The notes under the pieces: generated by a model
Told to the model about the DNA's origin: nothing
Databases searched by the model: none
Seen by the model: the letters and a program-made list of their open reading frames with translations, nothing else
From: an uncultured Oscillospiraceae bacterium
GTDB taxonomy: Bacteria > Bacillota > Clostridia > Oscillospirales > Acutalibacteraceae
NCBI GenBank assembly: GCA_900546265.1
Contig: URCA01000001.1
Span: 62,001-126,000, forward strand
Direction of reading: 5' to 3'
Length of the DNA stretch: 64,000 bases
Position numbers and translations under genes: made by a program
In this document: in pieces, positions 1 to 8,518 of the stretch
Layout: every line of letters begins with the position of its first letter
Position numbering within the stretch: position 1 is the first letter of the stretch

Positions 1-1378
1 ACCCATCATCCTGATACCAGACCAAATATCCATTTGGCGCAACAGCTACTGTCTGAGAACAATAATTATTGCCAACGGTTTTGGCGGTTTCATAGTCCGG
101 TTCGGTTTGTCCTTGCTTATCGGAGATAATCCAGAAATTCTCGTCGGTATTACAATTATACGGCACCATGTAAATATAAACCTGGTGGTCATTTTCCTCG
201 GTCGCATAGGCGGTCGATACAGCCGCAGAGCCTTTTGTAATCAGCCCATCAATGGTATAAATCGTTTCCATGGTATTGGCGTCAACCACATGGAACGGTT
301 CACTGGAACCCATGGTACCGCCGCCTCCACCGATATACAGACGATCATTATAGATGACCGGTGTGGACTGGGTGCCGCCTCCCTTTGTACCGGATTTCCA
401 TTCCTTTATGGTATCTTCATCCTCGTTCAGCGTGCCAGCCGGCTGGATTTCATAGCTTCGAATGGAGGCACCTCCGTCATTGTTGTTAGACGGAACATAG
501 AGACGGTTGTTTTTGTCATTGTAGACGACTGTGGAATTGCACCTATACCCTTGAGGCAACTCTATTTGCTGAGCAATATCGCCGGTTTTATAGTTGACCA
601 CATAGATGATAGCCGGGCCGGGCGAGCGTCCCTTGTCTGTGTAATAGACGAAATCGCCGACAAATGCCGCACCATTCCAGGAAAAGCTCTGCGCTCTGTC
701 CTGGGTTTGTATGCTCCAAACCGCTTCTTTGACTTCATCCCCTCTGGTGGGATCCTCATCCTCGGTGCTATAGCACACATAAAATCCTTTGCCGCCATAT
801 CCGCCGGTTACCACATATCCATCATGGTACATAACCGCCGTCTGTGTATCACTTGTGGCCATTGCGTCATCCGTAATATAAAGCTGTTCCAATGTATCCG
901 CGTCAAAAACCCGCAGATGCGCTTTGACAACGCCTGTGCCATCATCCATATTGTTGGTTTTCACAGGAACAAAAATTTTCCCATCACCATAGCAGAGGTT
1001 AATCATAAATTGGTTGGTGGATTTACCGAACACCTGGGCGGAGGCAACCTCTTTTCCGGTTTTCAGTTCATATTTATGCAGATATTGAGAACTGTAGCAA
1101 TAAACATAATCGCCCACAACAATCGGAGAGCCAGGCGTATCGTTCCATCCACCGCTTAATGTGGTATGTACCTTCCACTTCAACTCCAGTTCATCCGCCG
1201 TGCGGGGTGTCTTTGCATCATAAACACCCTGCAGCCCCTCGTTGCCTAAAAACTGCGTGTAATTGAGCGCGCTTTCTTTTGCCTCGGTTTCAGGATTCGG
1301 CGCATCTCCAGCCAAAACAGACAGAGAAGTCGATAACATTGTTATCGACAGCACCAAGGCACATAGTCTTCTTTTCAC
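1..1378 (-). CDS. Secreted PQQ-like beta-propeller repeat protein (3' end outside window)
   Basis: Reading the minus strand from a GTG at 1378 gives an uninterrupted frame to the window edge, about 459 codons. A GGGAGG ribosome site sits 9 bases before the GTG. The N-terminus (KRRLCALVLSITMLSTSLS...) is a classic signal peptide ending near VLAGDA. The mature part has repeated blade motifs such as GSPIVVGDYVYCYSS, GDGKIFVPVKT, NDKNNRLYVPSNN and YNDRLYIGGGGG, typical of PQQ-like/WD40-fold propellers, so it is probably extracellular or surface-bound. The stop is not in the window, so length and any C-terminal anchor or ligand domain are unknown. It lies downstream of the cobalamin operon on the same strand. 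A corrinoid-related role is possible by position only. Confidence 0.85.
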   Translation of the reverse strand, partial: MKRRLCALVLSITMLSTSLSVLAGDAPNPETEAKESALNYTQFLGNEGLQGVYDAKTPRTADELELKWKVHTTLSGGWNDTPGSPIVVGDYVYCYSSQYLHKYELKTGKEVASAQVFGKSTNQFMINLCYGDGKIFVPVKTNNMDDGTGVVKAHLRVFDADTLEQLYITDDAMATSDTQTAVMYHDGYVVTGGYGGKGFYVCYSTEDEDPTRGDEVKEAVWSIQTQDRAQSFSWNGAAFVGDFVYYTDKGRSPGPAIIYVVNYKTGDIAQQIELPQGYRCNSTVVYNDKNNRLYVPSNNNDGGASIRSYEIQPAGTLNEDEDTIKEWKSGTKGGGTQSTPVIYNDRLYIGGGGGTMGSSEPFHVVDANTMETIYTIDGLITKGSAAVSTAYATEENDHQVYIYMVPYNCNTDENFWIISDKQGQTEPDYETAKTVGNNYCSQTVAVAPNGYLVWYQDDG

Positions 1379-1587
1379 CTTTTATGACCTCCCTATATAA
1401 TCTTATCTATTTCCTATTTACTTTACAGTGGCAGATTTTTTTATATTCCTCCCTCTTTGCTTAAAGGTATCTATATCAACGCCCAAAAGGCGATTTGAAA
1501 CAATCTGACTTCGTCCATATAATTATCCCTGTCTTTTTCAAAATCTGGAGCTTTGGAATTTTTCTCTTACAACATGATGCTTTCATA

Positions 1588-2619
1588 TTACAATGGTACT
1601 GGTTTCCTGTCTGAAGAACTAGACAGATAGGCGTTTACCCAGTCATGTAACTCCTTCGGCAAAAAACATATCCTACCCCATAGCATATCCAGTGCTAAAC
1701 AGACTTCCTGCCCTTTCAACAGCCCGTTTTCGTACTGTTCCAGCAGCGATGCCACCATAGATGACAGCACAAGCCCCTGACTTTTTTCTTCCTCCGTGGC
1801 GATCCCGTCAGGCAGCGCAGCGTCCCAGCCCCAGGAGCGCACCGTCTCCGCACACAGCCCGAATCGCTCCAACCGACGCAAAGCAACATGTTGATAAGCC
1901 GGACACATGCCGGTCTGAAGAAAAAGGGCGTGCTGAACTGACTTTTTTACACAGCCCGCTAACATCTCGCCCAGCTTGGCATGCGTACCGGCATCAGTCA
2001 GTTCTATCGGCGAGGCGGGATTACACACAAGAATAGTACCATCTGTACCGGAGCCGGTGGCGATCCCGTGGGAATAGCAACTAGGGATCAGCCATTCCTG
2101 CACAGCGGCTGCTTTCGCTTCCGTGCAAGTAACCAGCGCACGGGCAAGTGAGCCGGGTGAAAGCCGACATCCTATTATCACAAACAGGTTGATGGTACCT
2201 GGCGTCAGCGATTCAAATACGCCGGATCGCTCACAGTAAGAAGCGGGATCACCGGCACGCACAGCATTTATATCAATACCGCCTGTGGCAATAGCTGTCA
2301 CGGTTACGCCTTCAAAGCTTTCGGAAAACTGGGCGGCGTTCTTCATCTGCGCTGCAGTAGACAGACCCGTGGTATGCAGCGGGTCGAGTCCCAGATCCAA
2401 AGCGGTCAGACGAAGCTCCTCTTCATAACTTTCCGCCCGCAATTCACAGCGGCCGGTTTCCTCCGATTTGCAGTCATAATTGAATACCGCTGTCAAGTCC
2501 TCTCGTATGCCGCCATTATATACAGAAGTACTCAATACCAACCGTTCCGAGGGAAATGAAAGGACTAAACTTTTCTTCTTCTGCGTCAGAACTTCTCCCG
2601 TAACGGGTTGTACCAACAT
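1588..2619 (-). CDS. cbiZ: Adenosylcobinamide amidohydrolase CbiZ
   Basis: CbiZ cleaves the amide bond of adenosylcobinamide to give adenosylcobyric acid, so imported incomplete corrinoids can re-enter synthesis. The family pattern is visible: ATGGIDINAVRAGDP, then GTINLFVIIG, then TEAKAAAVQEW and HGIATGSGTDG, in the order seen in CbiZ proteins. The ATG at 2619 (343 aa) is preferred because GAGAGGA lies just upstream; a GTG at 2640 in the same frame would remove the spacing. It is the last gene of the minus-strand cbiB-cobD-cbiP-cbiZ run, which fits because CbiP and CbiB act on its product. A C-terminal stretch after the CbiZ core (from about residue 230) is extra and not recognised. Confidence 0.85.
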   Translation of the reverse strand: MLVQPVTGEVLTQKKKSLVLSFPSERLVLSTSVYNGGIREDLTAVFNYDCKSEETGRCELRAESYEEELRLTALDLGLDPLHTTGLSTAAQMKNAAQFSESFEGVTVTAIATGGIDINAVRAGDPASYCERSGVFESLTPGTINLFVIIGCRLSPGSLARALVTCTEAKAAAVQEWLIPSCYSHGIATGSGTDGTILVCNPASPIELTDAGTHAKLGEMLAGCVKKSVQHALFLQTGMCPAYQHVALRRLERFGLCAETVRSWGWDAALPDGIATEEEKSQGLVLSSMVASLLEQYENGLLKGQEVCLALDMLWGRICFLPKELHDWVNAYLSSSSDRKPVPL

Positions 2620-2728
2620 ATGTTCCTCTCCATCCCGCACAGCAGTTTAATATGTAGAACTGCTTATTAACCTGGAAACCCTTCATAAGGTTGTTCTTCC
2701 CACCTGTTTTCAGTGGGTGTCAATCTCT

Positions 2729-4234
2729 TCAGCCCTGTATACCTTTGTCTAAAATATTATAAATCTGTTGCATATCCAGCGACGAGCGGATGAGATCGGC
2801 CAGTCGGTCGTATTCCCGCTGCTTATGAGCCGCCAGGTCGAACACGGCGGCCTCCTCCTCGAGGCCCTTCATGCGCATCAGGATGCGGGTCAGGCCGGAA
2901 AGCAGCTCGTCACTGTCAAATATTCCGTGGACATAGCTGCCAAACACGTTGCCGTCGGTCAGCCCGTCCCCGTGGACATCTCCCTCTTCCCTGGCAAGGG
3001 ATATTGCCGGCTCCAGCGAAGAGGAGACGGTCCGCCCCATGTGGATTTCATACCCCTCGACAGACACGCCGTTGAGGGGGGCAAATATCCCCTCCAGCCG
3101 CTGCACCGTGCCGGTAACCCGGGTGCGCTGCTTGCGGGTTTCAAACACCGTTTCCGCGTCCAGGAGGCCGATGCCCGTCATTTCGCCGCCTTCCTCCACC
3201 TGATGCGGATCGCTGAGCTTGCGGCAGAGCATCTGATAGCCGCCGCAAATGCCGATGACCGGCTTGCCGGCGGCGGCATGCTTTTTCACCGCCGACTCCA
3301 TACCGCTTTCCCGCAGCCACTTGAGATCTCCCAGCGTGTTCTTGGTGCCGGGCAGGATCAGCATATCCGCGTTCTCCGCCTGTTCGGGGCGGGTGATGTA
3401 GCGCACCACGGCGCCGTTTATGTAGCTTAGAGGGATGAAATCGGTGAAATTGGAAATGCGGGGCAGACGGATCACCGCAATCTCGATGCACCCCACGTCG
3501 CCGGAGTCGGTCAGCCGCTCGGATAGGCTGTCCTCATCGTCGATGTCCAGCCGGGCATAGGGCACCACACCCAGGGTAGGTATGTGAATCAAATCCTCCA
3601 GCATTTTGAGGCCGGGGCGCAGAATCTCCACGTCCCCGCGGAACTTGTTGATGACCGTGCCCTTGATGTAGGCCCGCTCCTCCTCGGTCACCAGCATCAC
3701 CGTACCGTAAAGGGAGGCAAACACCCCGCCGCGGTCAATATCCCCGGCCAGCAGCACAGGCGCACCGGCCATTTTGGCCATGCCCATATTGACGATATCC
3801 TGTGCCTTGAGGTTGATCTCCGCCGGGCTTCCCGCCCCCTCGATGACCAGGATATCGTTTTCCTCCGCCAGGGAGCTGTATGCCTCCATAATCGCGGGGA
3901 CGAGCCTGGCCTTGTAGCGGAAATATTCCGCCGCCGGCATGTTGCCCAGCACCTCGCCGTTGACAATGACCTGCGAGCCTTGGTCACTGGTGGGCTTGAG
4001 CAGGATCGGGTTCATCCGCACATCCGGTTCCCGGTAGGCAGCCTCCGCCTGCACCACCTGAGCCCGGCCCATTTCAAAGCCGTCGCGGGTGATAAAGGAA
4101 TTGAGGGCCATGTTCTGGGATTTGAAGGGGGCTACCCGGTAGCCGTCCTGGGCAAATACCCGGCACAGCCCGGCAGTCAGCCAGCTTTTCCCCGCGTTGG
4201 ACATGGTGCCCTGTATCATAATGGATTTTGCCAT
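2729..4234 (-). CDS. cbiP: Cobyric acid synthase (CbiP/CobQ)
   Basis: This cytosolic enzyme amidates four side chains of adenosylcobyrinic acid a,c-diamide using glutamine and ATP, giving adenosylcobyric acid. The 501-aa length is normal. The N-terminal dethiobiotin-synthetase-like P-loop GTMSNAGKS is at residues 9-17, followed by the diagnostic VAPFKSQNMALNSF block. The C-terminal class I glutamine amidotransferase domain has the nucleophile Cys330 in GICGGYQML and a histidine in SYVHGIFD near residue 437. The ATG at 4234 has GGGAGG upstream. It follows cobD with an 18-base gap, so the two are probably co-transcribed. Confidence 0.95.
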   Translation of the reverse strand: MAKSIMIQGTMSNAGKSWLTAGLCRVFAQDGYRVAPFKSQNMALNSFITRDGFEMGRAQVVQAEAAYREPDVRMNPILLKPTSDQGSQVIVNGEVLGNMPAAEYFRYKARLVPAIMEAYSSLAEENDILVIEGAGSPAEINLKAQDIVNMGMAKMAGAPVLLAGDIDRGGVFASLYGTVMLVTEEERAYIKGTVINKFRGDVEILRPGLKMLEDLIHIPTLGVVPYARLDIDDEDSLSERLTDSGDVGCIEIAVIRLPRISNFTDFIPLSYINGAVVRYITRPEQAENADMLILPGTKNTLGDLKWLRESGMESAVKKHAAAGKPVIGICGGYQMLCRKLSDPHQVEEGGEMTGIGLLDAETVFETRKQRTRVTGTVQRLEGIFAPLNGVSVEGYEIHMGRTVSSSLEPAISLAREEGDVHGDGLTDGNVFGSYVHGIFDSDELLSGLTRILMRMKGLEEEAAVFDLAAHKQREYDRLADLIRSSLDMQQIYNILDKGIQG

Positions 4235-4252
4235 ATCCGCATCCTCCCTGTA

Positions 4253-5329
4253 TCAGGTATCCAAAGGCAGGGCCGCCTGGAGCGCGGCCAGCAGCCGCTC
4301 GTTCTCCCCGCGCGTGCGCACCGCCACCCGGTAATACTCCTCTGTCAGCCCGCGGTAATTGCCGCAGCTGCGGATCAGGACGCCGCGGCTCTCGGTGCGG
4401 CGGTGCAGGTCAGTTAGCCCCGGGGCGCGGAAAAAGATAAAATTGGCCGCCCCTTCATAAACCTCCAGCGGCAGTTTCCGCAGTCCCGCCGTAAGGAAAG
4501 CCCGCTCCTCCCGCACCAGGGCGCGGGTTCTCTGCACATAATCCTGTTCCTTCAGCGCCTGCAGCCCCGCCGCCTGGGCGGGCACCGACACGCTCCAGGG
4601 CTGGCCGCAGGCGGTCATGCGCTCCAGCAGCCCGCCGTCCGCGCACAGCCCATAACCCAGCCGCAGTCCCGGCATGGCATACAGCTTGGTGAACGCCTTG
4701 AGGAGGAACAGCCGCGGGTATTCCTCCAGCAGCGGCTTCATGGTGTGCCGGGCCGGGTCGTCGGTCAGATCGATGAAGCACTCATCCATGAGCAGCCACG
4801 TCCCCGTCTCCCGGCAACGGTCGGCCGCGGCACGACAGAAGTCCGGGCTCATAAGCGCGCCGGTGGGATTATGGGGATTGCACAGCATCACCGCATCGAT
4901 ATCTGGCCCTATGGCCTCCAGCAGCGCGGAGGTGGGCAGAAACCCGTCCTCCCGCCGCAGGGAGTGGAAAACGATTTCACAGCCGGCAGCCGCCAGCGCC
5001 TGTTCGTACTCGGCAAAGCCCGGGGCCAGCAGCAACGCCTTTTTCGGCCGCAGCGCACCGGCAAAACGGAACAGCAACTCCGCCGCCCCGTCGCCGCAGG
5101 CGATCCAGTCCGCCGGCACCCCTTCCGCTTCCGCCAGCGCCGCCGTCAGCCGGCGGCACAGGGGATCGGGATAGGTGTCGCAGCTCCCCACTGCCCGCCG
5201 AGCCGCTTCCGCCACAGCAGGCGGCAGACCCAGAGGTCCGATATTGGCAGAAAAATCCAGCGGCCGTTCCAGCCCGTTTTCCATGGCCGTATACACATCG
5301 CCGCCGTGTATCAGATTGTGCGCGGGCAT
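4253..5329 (-). CDS. cobD: L-threonine-O-3-phosphate decarboxylase (CobD-type aminotransferase-fold enzyme)
   Basis: This is a fold-type I PLP enzyme of the HisC/CobD group. CobD makes (R)-1-amino-2-propanol O-2-phosphate, the linker that CbiB attaches to cobyric acid. The opening HGGDVYTA and DFSANIGPLGLP are characteristic of CobD rather than HisC. NPHNPTG is at residues 151-157, and the probable PLP lysine is Lys215 in KAFTKLYAMPGLRLGYG. The ATG at 5329 follows GGGAGG. It lies between cbiB and cbiP, which supports CobD over histidinol-phosphate aminotransferase. Base composition is very GC-rich compared with the glycan locus. Confidence 0.93.
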   Translation of the reverse strand: MPAHNLIHGGDVYTAMENGLERPLDFSANIGPLGLPPAVAEAARRAVGSCDTYPDPLCRRLTAALAEAEGVPADWIACGDGAAELLFRFAGALRPKKALLLAPGFAEYEQALAAAGCEIVFHSLRREDGFLPTSALLEAIGPDIDAVMLCNPHNPTGALMSPDFCRAAADRCRETGTWLLMDECFIDLTDDPARHTMKPLLEEYPRLFLLKAFTKLYAMPGLRLGYGLCADGGLLERMTACGQPWSVSVPAQAAGLQALKEQDYVQRTRALVREERAFLTAGLRKLPLEVYEGAANFIFFRAPGLTDLHRRTESRGVLIRSCGNYRGLTEEYYRVAVRTRGENERLLAALQAALPLDT

Positions 5330-5363
5330 ACGCCGCCCTCCCTTTCTCTCTTCAGCCTGCCGG

Positions 5364-6317
5364 TTACAGCAGCCACCACAGCAATAGCCGCAGCCCGATC
5401 ATCAGCAGCACGGCCAGCACCGAGGTGCCGATCATCAGCCGGTTGGCCAGGCGGATATCCTCCGCCGTCGTGGGGCGGTCCCGGTCCCCAATGGTGGGTT
5501 TTTCCACCAGCCGGCCGAAATACACAGCCGGCCCCGCCAGCTGGATGTGCAGCGCGCCGGCGCACACCGATTCGGTCTGGGCGCTGTTGGGGCTTTTGTG
5601 GTTATGCCGGTCACGCCAGTAGATGCGCCGGGCATTGGCGCCATCAAAACGCAGGATGTACGATGCCAGAATCATCAGCAGCGCGGACAGCCGGGCGGGA
5701 ATGAGGTTGGCCGCATCGTCCAGCCGGGCCGCAACGCGGCCGAAACGGATATACTTGTCGTTTTTATACCCAATCATGGAATCCATGGTGTTGATCGCTT
5801 TATAAAGAAATCCCAGCGGCGCGCCGCCAATGGCCATGAAAACCAGCGGAGCCACCACCCCGTCCGAGGTGTTTTCCGCCACCGTTTCCACCGCGGCTTT
5901 GGCCACCCCTTCCTCATCCAGCCGGTCTGTTTCCCGTCCTACGATCCAGGACAGATATTTCCGCGCCAGGGGCAAATCTCCCGCCTTGAGGGGCGTGTAC
6001 ACCCGCATACTCTCGGTACACAGCGATTTCATCGCCAGAATCTGGTAGCAAAACCACACCTGCAACACGGTTTCCAACCATGGATTGATCATGCCCGCCA
6101 GAATCAAAATCACCCACGGCACCGCCGTACTCACCGTGATCACCACGATGACGAGAAGGAGCCCGCCGAAAAATTCGTTTTTAACCAGCCGACGCAGTCC
6201 CTTTTCAGTGCCGGCTATCAGCTTGCCCATGAGGCATATGGGATGGGGCAGCCAACGGGGATCGCCCAGCAGGCAGTCCAGCAGAAAGGCCGCCGCCAGT
6301 ATACAGGCCATTTTCAT
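5364..6317 (-). CDS. cbiB: Adenosylcobinamide-phosphate synthase CbiB
   Basis: This integral membrane enzyme joins adenosylcobyric acid to aminopropanol phosphate. The protein (317 aa) shows the family start LLDCLLGDPRWLPHPICLMG, the conserved ENTSDGVVAPL block and the NTMDSMIGYKN block, and hydrophobic segments near residues 50-75, 195-215 and 295-317. The ATG at 6317 follows GAGG with seven bases between. It is the first gene of the operon downstream of the cobalamin riboswitch and terminator, so its expression should fall when AdoCbl is plentiful. Confidence 0.95.
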   Translation of the reverse strand: MKMACILAAAFLLDCLLGDPRWLPHPICLMGKLIAGTEKGLRRLVKNEFFGGLLLVIVVITVSTAVPWVILILAGMINPWLETVLQVWFCYQILAMKSLCTESMRVYTPLKAGDLPLARKYLSWIVGRETDRLDEEGVAKAAVETVAENTSDGVVAPLVFMAIGGAPLGFLYKAINTMDSMIGYKNDKYIRFGRVAARLDDAANLIPARLSALLMILASYILRFDGANARRIYWRDRHNHKSPNSAQTESVCAGALHIQLAGPAVYFGRLVEKPTIGDRDRPTTAEDIRLANRLMIGTSVLAVLLMIGLRLLLWWLL

Positions 6318-6403
6318 CCTTTCACCTCATACACGCGGTTTGGTGCATATATCATTGGATAAAATGCAAATAGACGACGAAAATTTTATAGCGTTCAGGA
6401 TTG

Positions 6404-6447
6404 TTTCGTTGTATGCTACGCATACAACGAAAGGGGATATCCCCTTT
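6404..6447. repeat. Two adjacent perfect palindromes in the cbiB leader
   Basis: A 13-bp inverted repeat (6404-6416 with 6420-6432, three-base loop) is followed directly by an 18-bp perfect palindrome AAAGGGGATATCCCCTTT (6430-6447). Both lie between the riboswitch terminator and cbiB. Neither is followed by a T-run on the minus strand, so they are not ordinary terminators. They may be protein operators or mRNA-stabilising hairpins. Confidence 0.6.
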
Positions 6448-6460
6448 CAATATTTTCTGG

Positions 6461-6501
6461 CAAACAAAAAAGCCGCTTTCTCTTTTCAGAGAAAGCGGCT
6501 T
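6461..6501 (-). terminator. Intrinsic terminator of the cobalamin riboswitch
   Basis: A perfect 14-bp stem (6488-6501 pairing with 6470-6483) with a four-base loop is followed on the minus strand by TTTTTGTTTG. It lies about 80 bases after the end of the riboswitch aptamer and about 150 bases before cbiB, which is where a transcription-terminating expression platform would be. Confidence 0.9.
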
Positions 6502-6579
6502 GAAGCCAACTATTTACGGGCACCACCCATAAAACAGGTATATTCCCCATTACCCAGGAATACATACTTCCTCTGACAA

Positions 6580-6756
6580 TATGGCTGGTTTCCTGGCTTA
6601 TGACTTACGGCTTTGCCGGAAAAGGCCGCCTTCTCAGGATACGATCATCCCAATGGCATATAACCCTTTTCATCGTCAATTACAGTGATGGCTGTCACGT
6701 CGGATTTTCACCGATGCTTCCCAATTCTCCTATATCTCCATAGGCACCATATTGCG
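6580..6756 (-). ncRNA. Cobalamin (AdoCbl) riboswitch
   Basis: The minus strand carries the B12-box landmarks in order: GGTGCC near 6747, GGGAAGCATCGGTGAAAATC and CCGACGTGACAGCC, CACTGTAA, then AAGTCATAAGCCAGGAAACC and AGCCAT at the 3' end. The aptamer is directly upstream of an intrinsic terminator and the cbiB operon. When AdoCbl binds, the terminator is expected to form and shut off the salvage genes. Confidence 0.95.
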
Positions 6757-6779
6757 CATATTCAGTTTTAACGACTAAC

Positions 6780-6807
6780 ATTTTACCACCAAAAAGCAAA
6801 AATACAA
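6780..6807 (-). promoter_or_regulatory. Probable promoter of the riboswitch/cob operon
   Basis: On the minus strand a TTGTAT -35 (6802-6807) and TAAAAT -10 (6780-6785) are separated by 16 bases and lie about 25 bases before the riboswitch aptamer. The boxes are imperfect, but the position is right and the region is AT-rich. Confidence 0.55.
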
Positions 6808-6883
6808 TAGAAAAATCATTTAGTTTTTTGGAATATATTTTCTGCTTTTCTCTTCACGGGTCGAAAAGAACCTCGTTTTTATT

Positions 6884-7849
6884 TTACGCAGCCAGCTTCA
6901 TTTGCCCCTGAAGGCTCCGTACACGGAGTTCTTCAGATTGCATTTGCAGCATGGCATAATCACTGTTGAGAGCATTGAGCTTTTGTTTCAGAATCTCTTC
7001 GTAGGTGTTTTTCTTTTCCTGAAGCGCCTTGAGCTTCAGCAGCCATCGACTGATAACCGTCGGCGAGGTGCAGCCGTTATCAATGAAATGCTGAATACGC
7101 TCTTTGTACTGTTCGATATCGCGCTTGTAGTTGATATAAAACTCCTCCGTCATTTTTTGACGTTGGCGATCATCATCCACCACAAACATACTATTGCTCA
7201 TCACCAGACCACCACCAAGGTTATACTGGCTGATGGCGTCGATATAATCTTCCAGCATATTCAGCTTCTGCAAATACGGATTGGGGATAAAATACAGGTT
7301 GCCGTGAATGCTGATTTTGTTCGCCTGCAGCCGGTCGAGCTGATCCTGAATCACCGAGTCCACATGGTCGAGGGTGTAGCAGGTACAATACCGTTCATAG
7401 AGAGTGAGGGCCTGCTGGCTATACACGGCTACATCCACATCCGGGTCATAGCTCTCGTCCTCGCTAAACATGGTTTCGGTTTTCTTGTCAAAGACGATAT
7501 TGGCGAGCTTTTTGTACTCGTTGGTACGGACGTTCAGGGTTTCCTTCACCAGTTCCCGATAGATATGCGCAGCGTCCTCCTTTTTGTTGTCCCGACAGTA
7601 GATCCGGTATATCCGGGTGCCGGCGCTGTCCTTCACTTCGATCCGCTCCTTAAGAGCGGTTGTCGCGTTTCGATAGGCGCCGGCCTTCGACTCCTTTGCG
7701 GGCTTAAACTTCGGCAGACCGAAATCCATGCCGACGCGGATGAACTGTTCCTTGGGGATCAGGATATTAGCCAGGGAGTAGTAGAAGAATTTCCCGATGA
7801 TGCCGCCGGCGTTTCCCGGAACTACCATGAGATTTTCCATGCCTTGCAT
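6884..7849 (-). CDS. Uncharacterised element-borne protein (DUF6744-like)
   Basis: A 321-aa soluble protein, the last gene of the second element operon. The N-terminal part (FFYYSLANILI...FGLPKFKP...AYRNATTALKERI) recalls a family of uncharacterised plasmid and ICE proteins, possibly DUF6744; that assignment is from memory and not certain. The C-terminal third is helical and charged, from about residue 245 to 315, and probably forms a coiled coil. No catalytic motif is seen. The ATG at 7849 has AAAGGA upstream. Its position after primase, Rad50-like and Rad52-like genes suggests a part in element DNA maintenance, by inference. Confidence 0.75.
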   Translation of the reverse strand: MQGMENLMVVPGNAGGIIGKFFYYSLANILIPKEQFIRVGMDFGLPKFKPAKESKAGAYRNATTALKERIEVKDSAGTRIYRIYCRDNKKEDAAHIYRELVKETLNVRTNEYKKLANIVFDKKTETMFSEDESYDPDVDVAVYSQQALTLYERYCTCYTLDHVDSVIQDQLDRLQANKISIHGNLYFIPNPYLQKLNMLEDYIDAISQYNLGGGLVMSNSMFVVDDDRQRQKMTEEFYINYKRDIEQYKERIQHFIDNGCTSPTVISRWLLKLKALQEKKNTYEEILKQKLNALNSDYAMLQMQSEELRVRSLQGQMKLAA

Positions 7850-7875
7850 TGATCGTCATCCTTTCGTTTTCATTT

Positions 7876-8112
7876 TCATGGACGCTTTTTTAATGGCAGA
7901 AGGAGCATTTGCAGACGTGCCGACATATCCTGAAGCATCGTCCAGCGACCGGGGTCAAACTGCCGGTAATACTCCCGGCACTTGCAAGCCCGGTAGAGGC
8001 ATTCCTGTACCCGCCAGGCCGCCTCAAACTGCTTGGGATCGAGGTCAAATAAGCGAAGATCATAAAGACCGGGAAAAGGCTGATAGCCTTTGCGCTTGCG
8101 TTCAGGCTGCAT
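7876..8112 (-). CDS. Small hypothetical protein
   Basis: A 78-aa basic, helical protein (PKQFEAAWRVQECLYRACKC) with an ATG at 8112 preceded by GGAAAGGA. It ends 26 bases before the next gene of the operon. No family is recognised. Cysteine pairs are too few for a zinc site. The reading frame is compact and fits the tight operon layout. Confidence 0.65.
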   Translation of the reverse strand: MQPERKRKGYQPFPGLYDLRLFDLDPKQFEAAWRVQECLYRACKCREYYRQFDPGRWTMLQDMSARLQMLLLPLKKRP

Positions 8113-8136
8113 GAGTGAAGTCCTTTCCTTGTGTTA

Positions 8137-8427
8137 CTAACGGGCACCTCGGGTTGTCACCAAAGTCAGCGCCTCTCCTCCGACATCATTCTGGGCCTCC
8201 TGCTGCTTTTCCAGGTGCTTTTTGCATTTGGGGTAGGACTTGTCGAGGCCGATAACATCGGCCAGCCGGTCGCTGATCTGCATGGTGCGTTTTACCAGCT
8301 CCTCCTTGTTGTGCTTTGCCCAGAAATTCTGGGGCGGGTTCTTCTCTATATGTTCCTGCAATAGCTTGGAATAGTCGTCCAGCACATCCACAATGATTTG
8401 CAGATCCCGATAGGACATATTGACCAT
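8137..8427 (-). CDS. Hypothetical helical protein, probably frameshifted at its 5' end
   Basis: The open frame encodes 96 aa (MVNMSYRDLQIIVDVLDDYS...), mostly helical and charged, with no known domain. The ATG at 8427 has only a weak ribosome site. A better start is the ATG at 8522, which overlaps the primase stop as ATGA and reads MSEYWRICLYEKDPVFYLYS before leaving frame at a CTCTCT tract (8461-8466). Removing one CT unit joins it to PNADWRDYKIHMVNMSYRDL and gives one 127-aa protein. The gene may therefore be broken, or the sequence may contain a dinucleotide error. Confidence 0.6.
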   Translation of the reverse strand: MVNMSYRDLQIIVDVLDDYSKLLQEHIEKNPPQNFWAKHNKEELVKRTMQISDRLADVIGLDKSYPKCKKHLEKQQEAQNDVGGEALTLVTTRGAR

Positions 8428-8518
8428 ATGGATTTTATAGTCCCGCCAGTCGGCATTAGGAGAGAGTATAGGTAGAAAACGGGGTCTTTTTCATACAGGC
8501 ATATCCTCCAGTATTCGC

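Noticed and set aside
107..1159. A long plus-strand open frame of 350 codons
   Set aside because: It is the mirror of the secreted propeller gene on the minus strand; its translation has no domain, no ribosome site and no signal peptide, while the minus frame has all of them.
2768..4417. Long plus-strand open frames opposite cbiP
   Set aside because: The minus strand encodes a full CbiP with all motifs; the plus frames are GC-rich shadows with no recognisable sequence.
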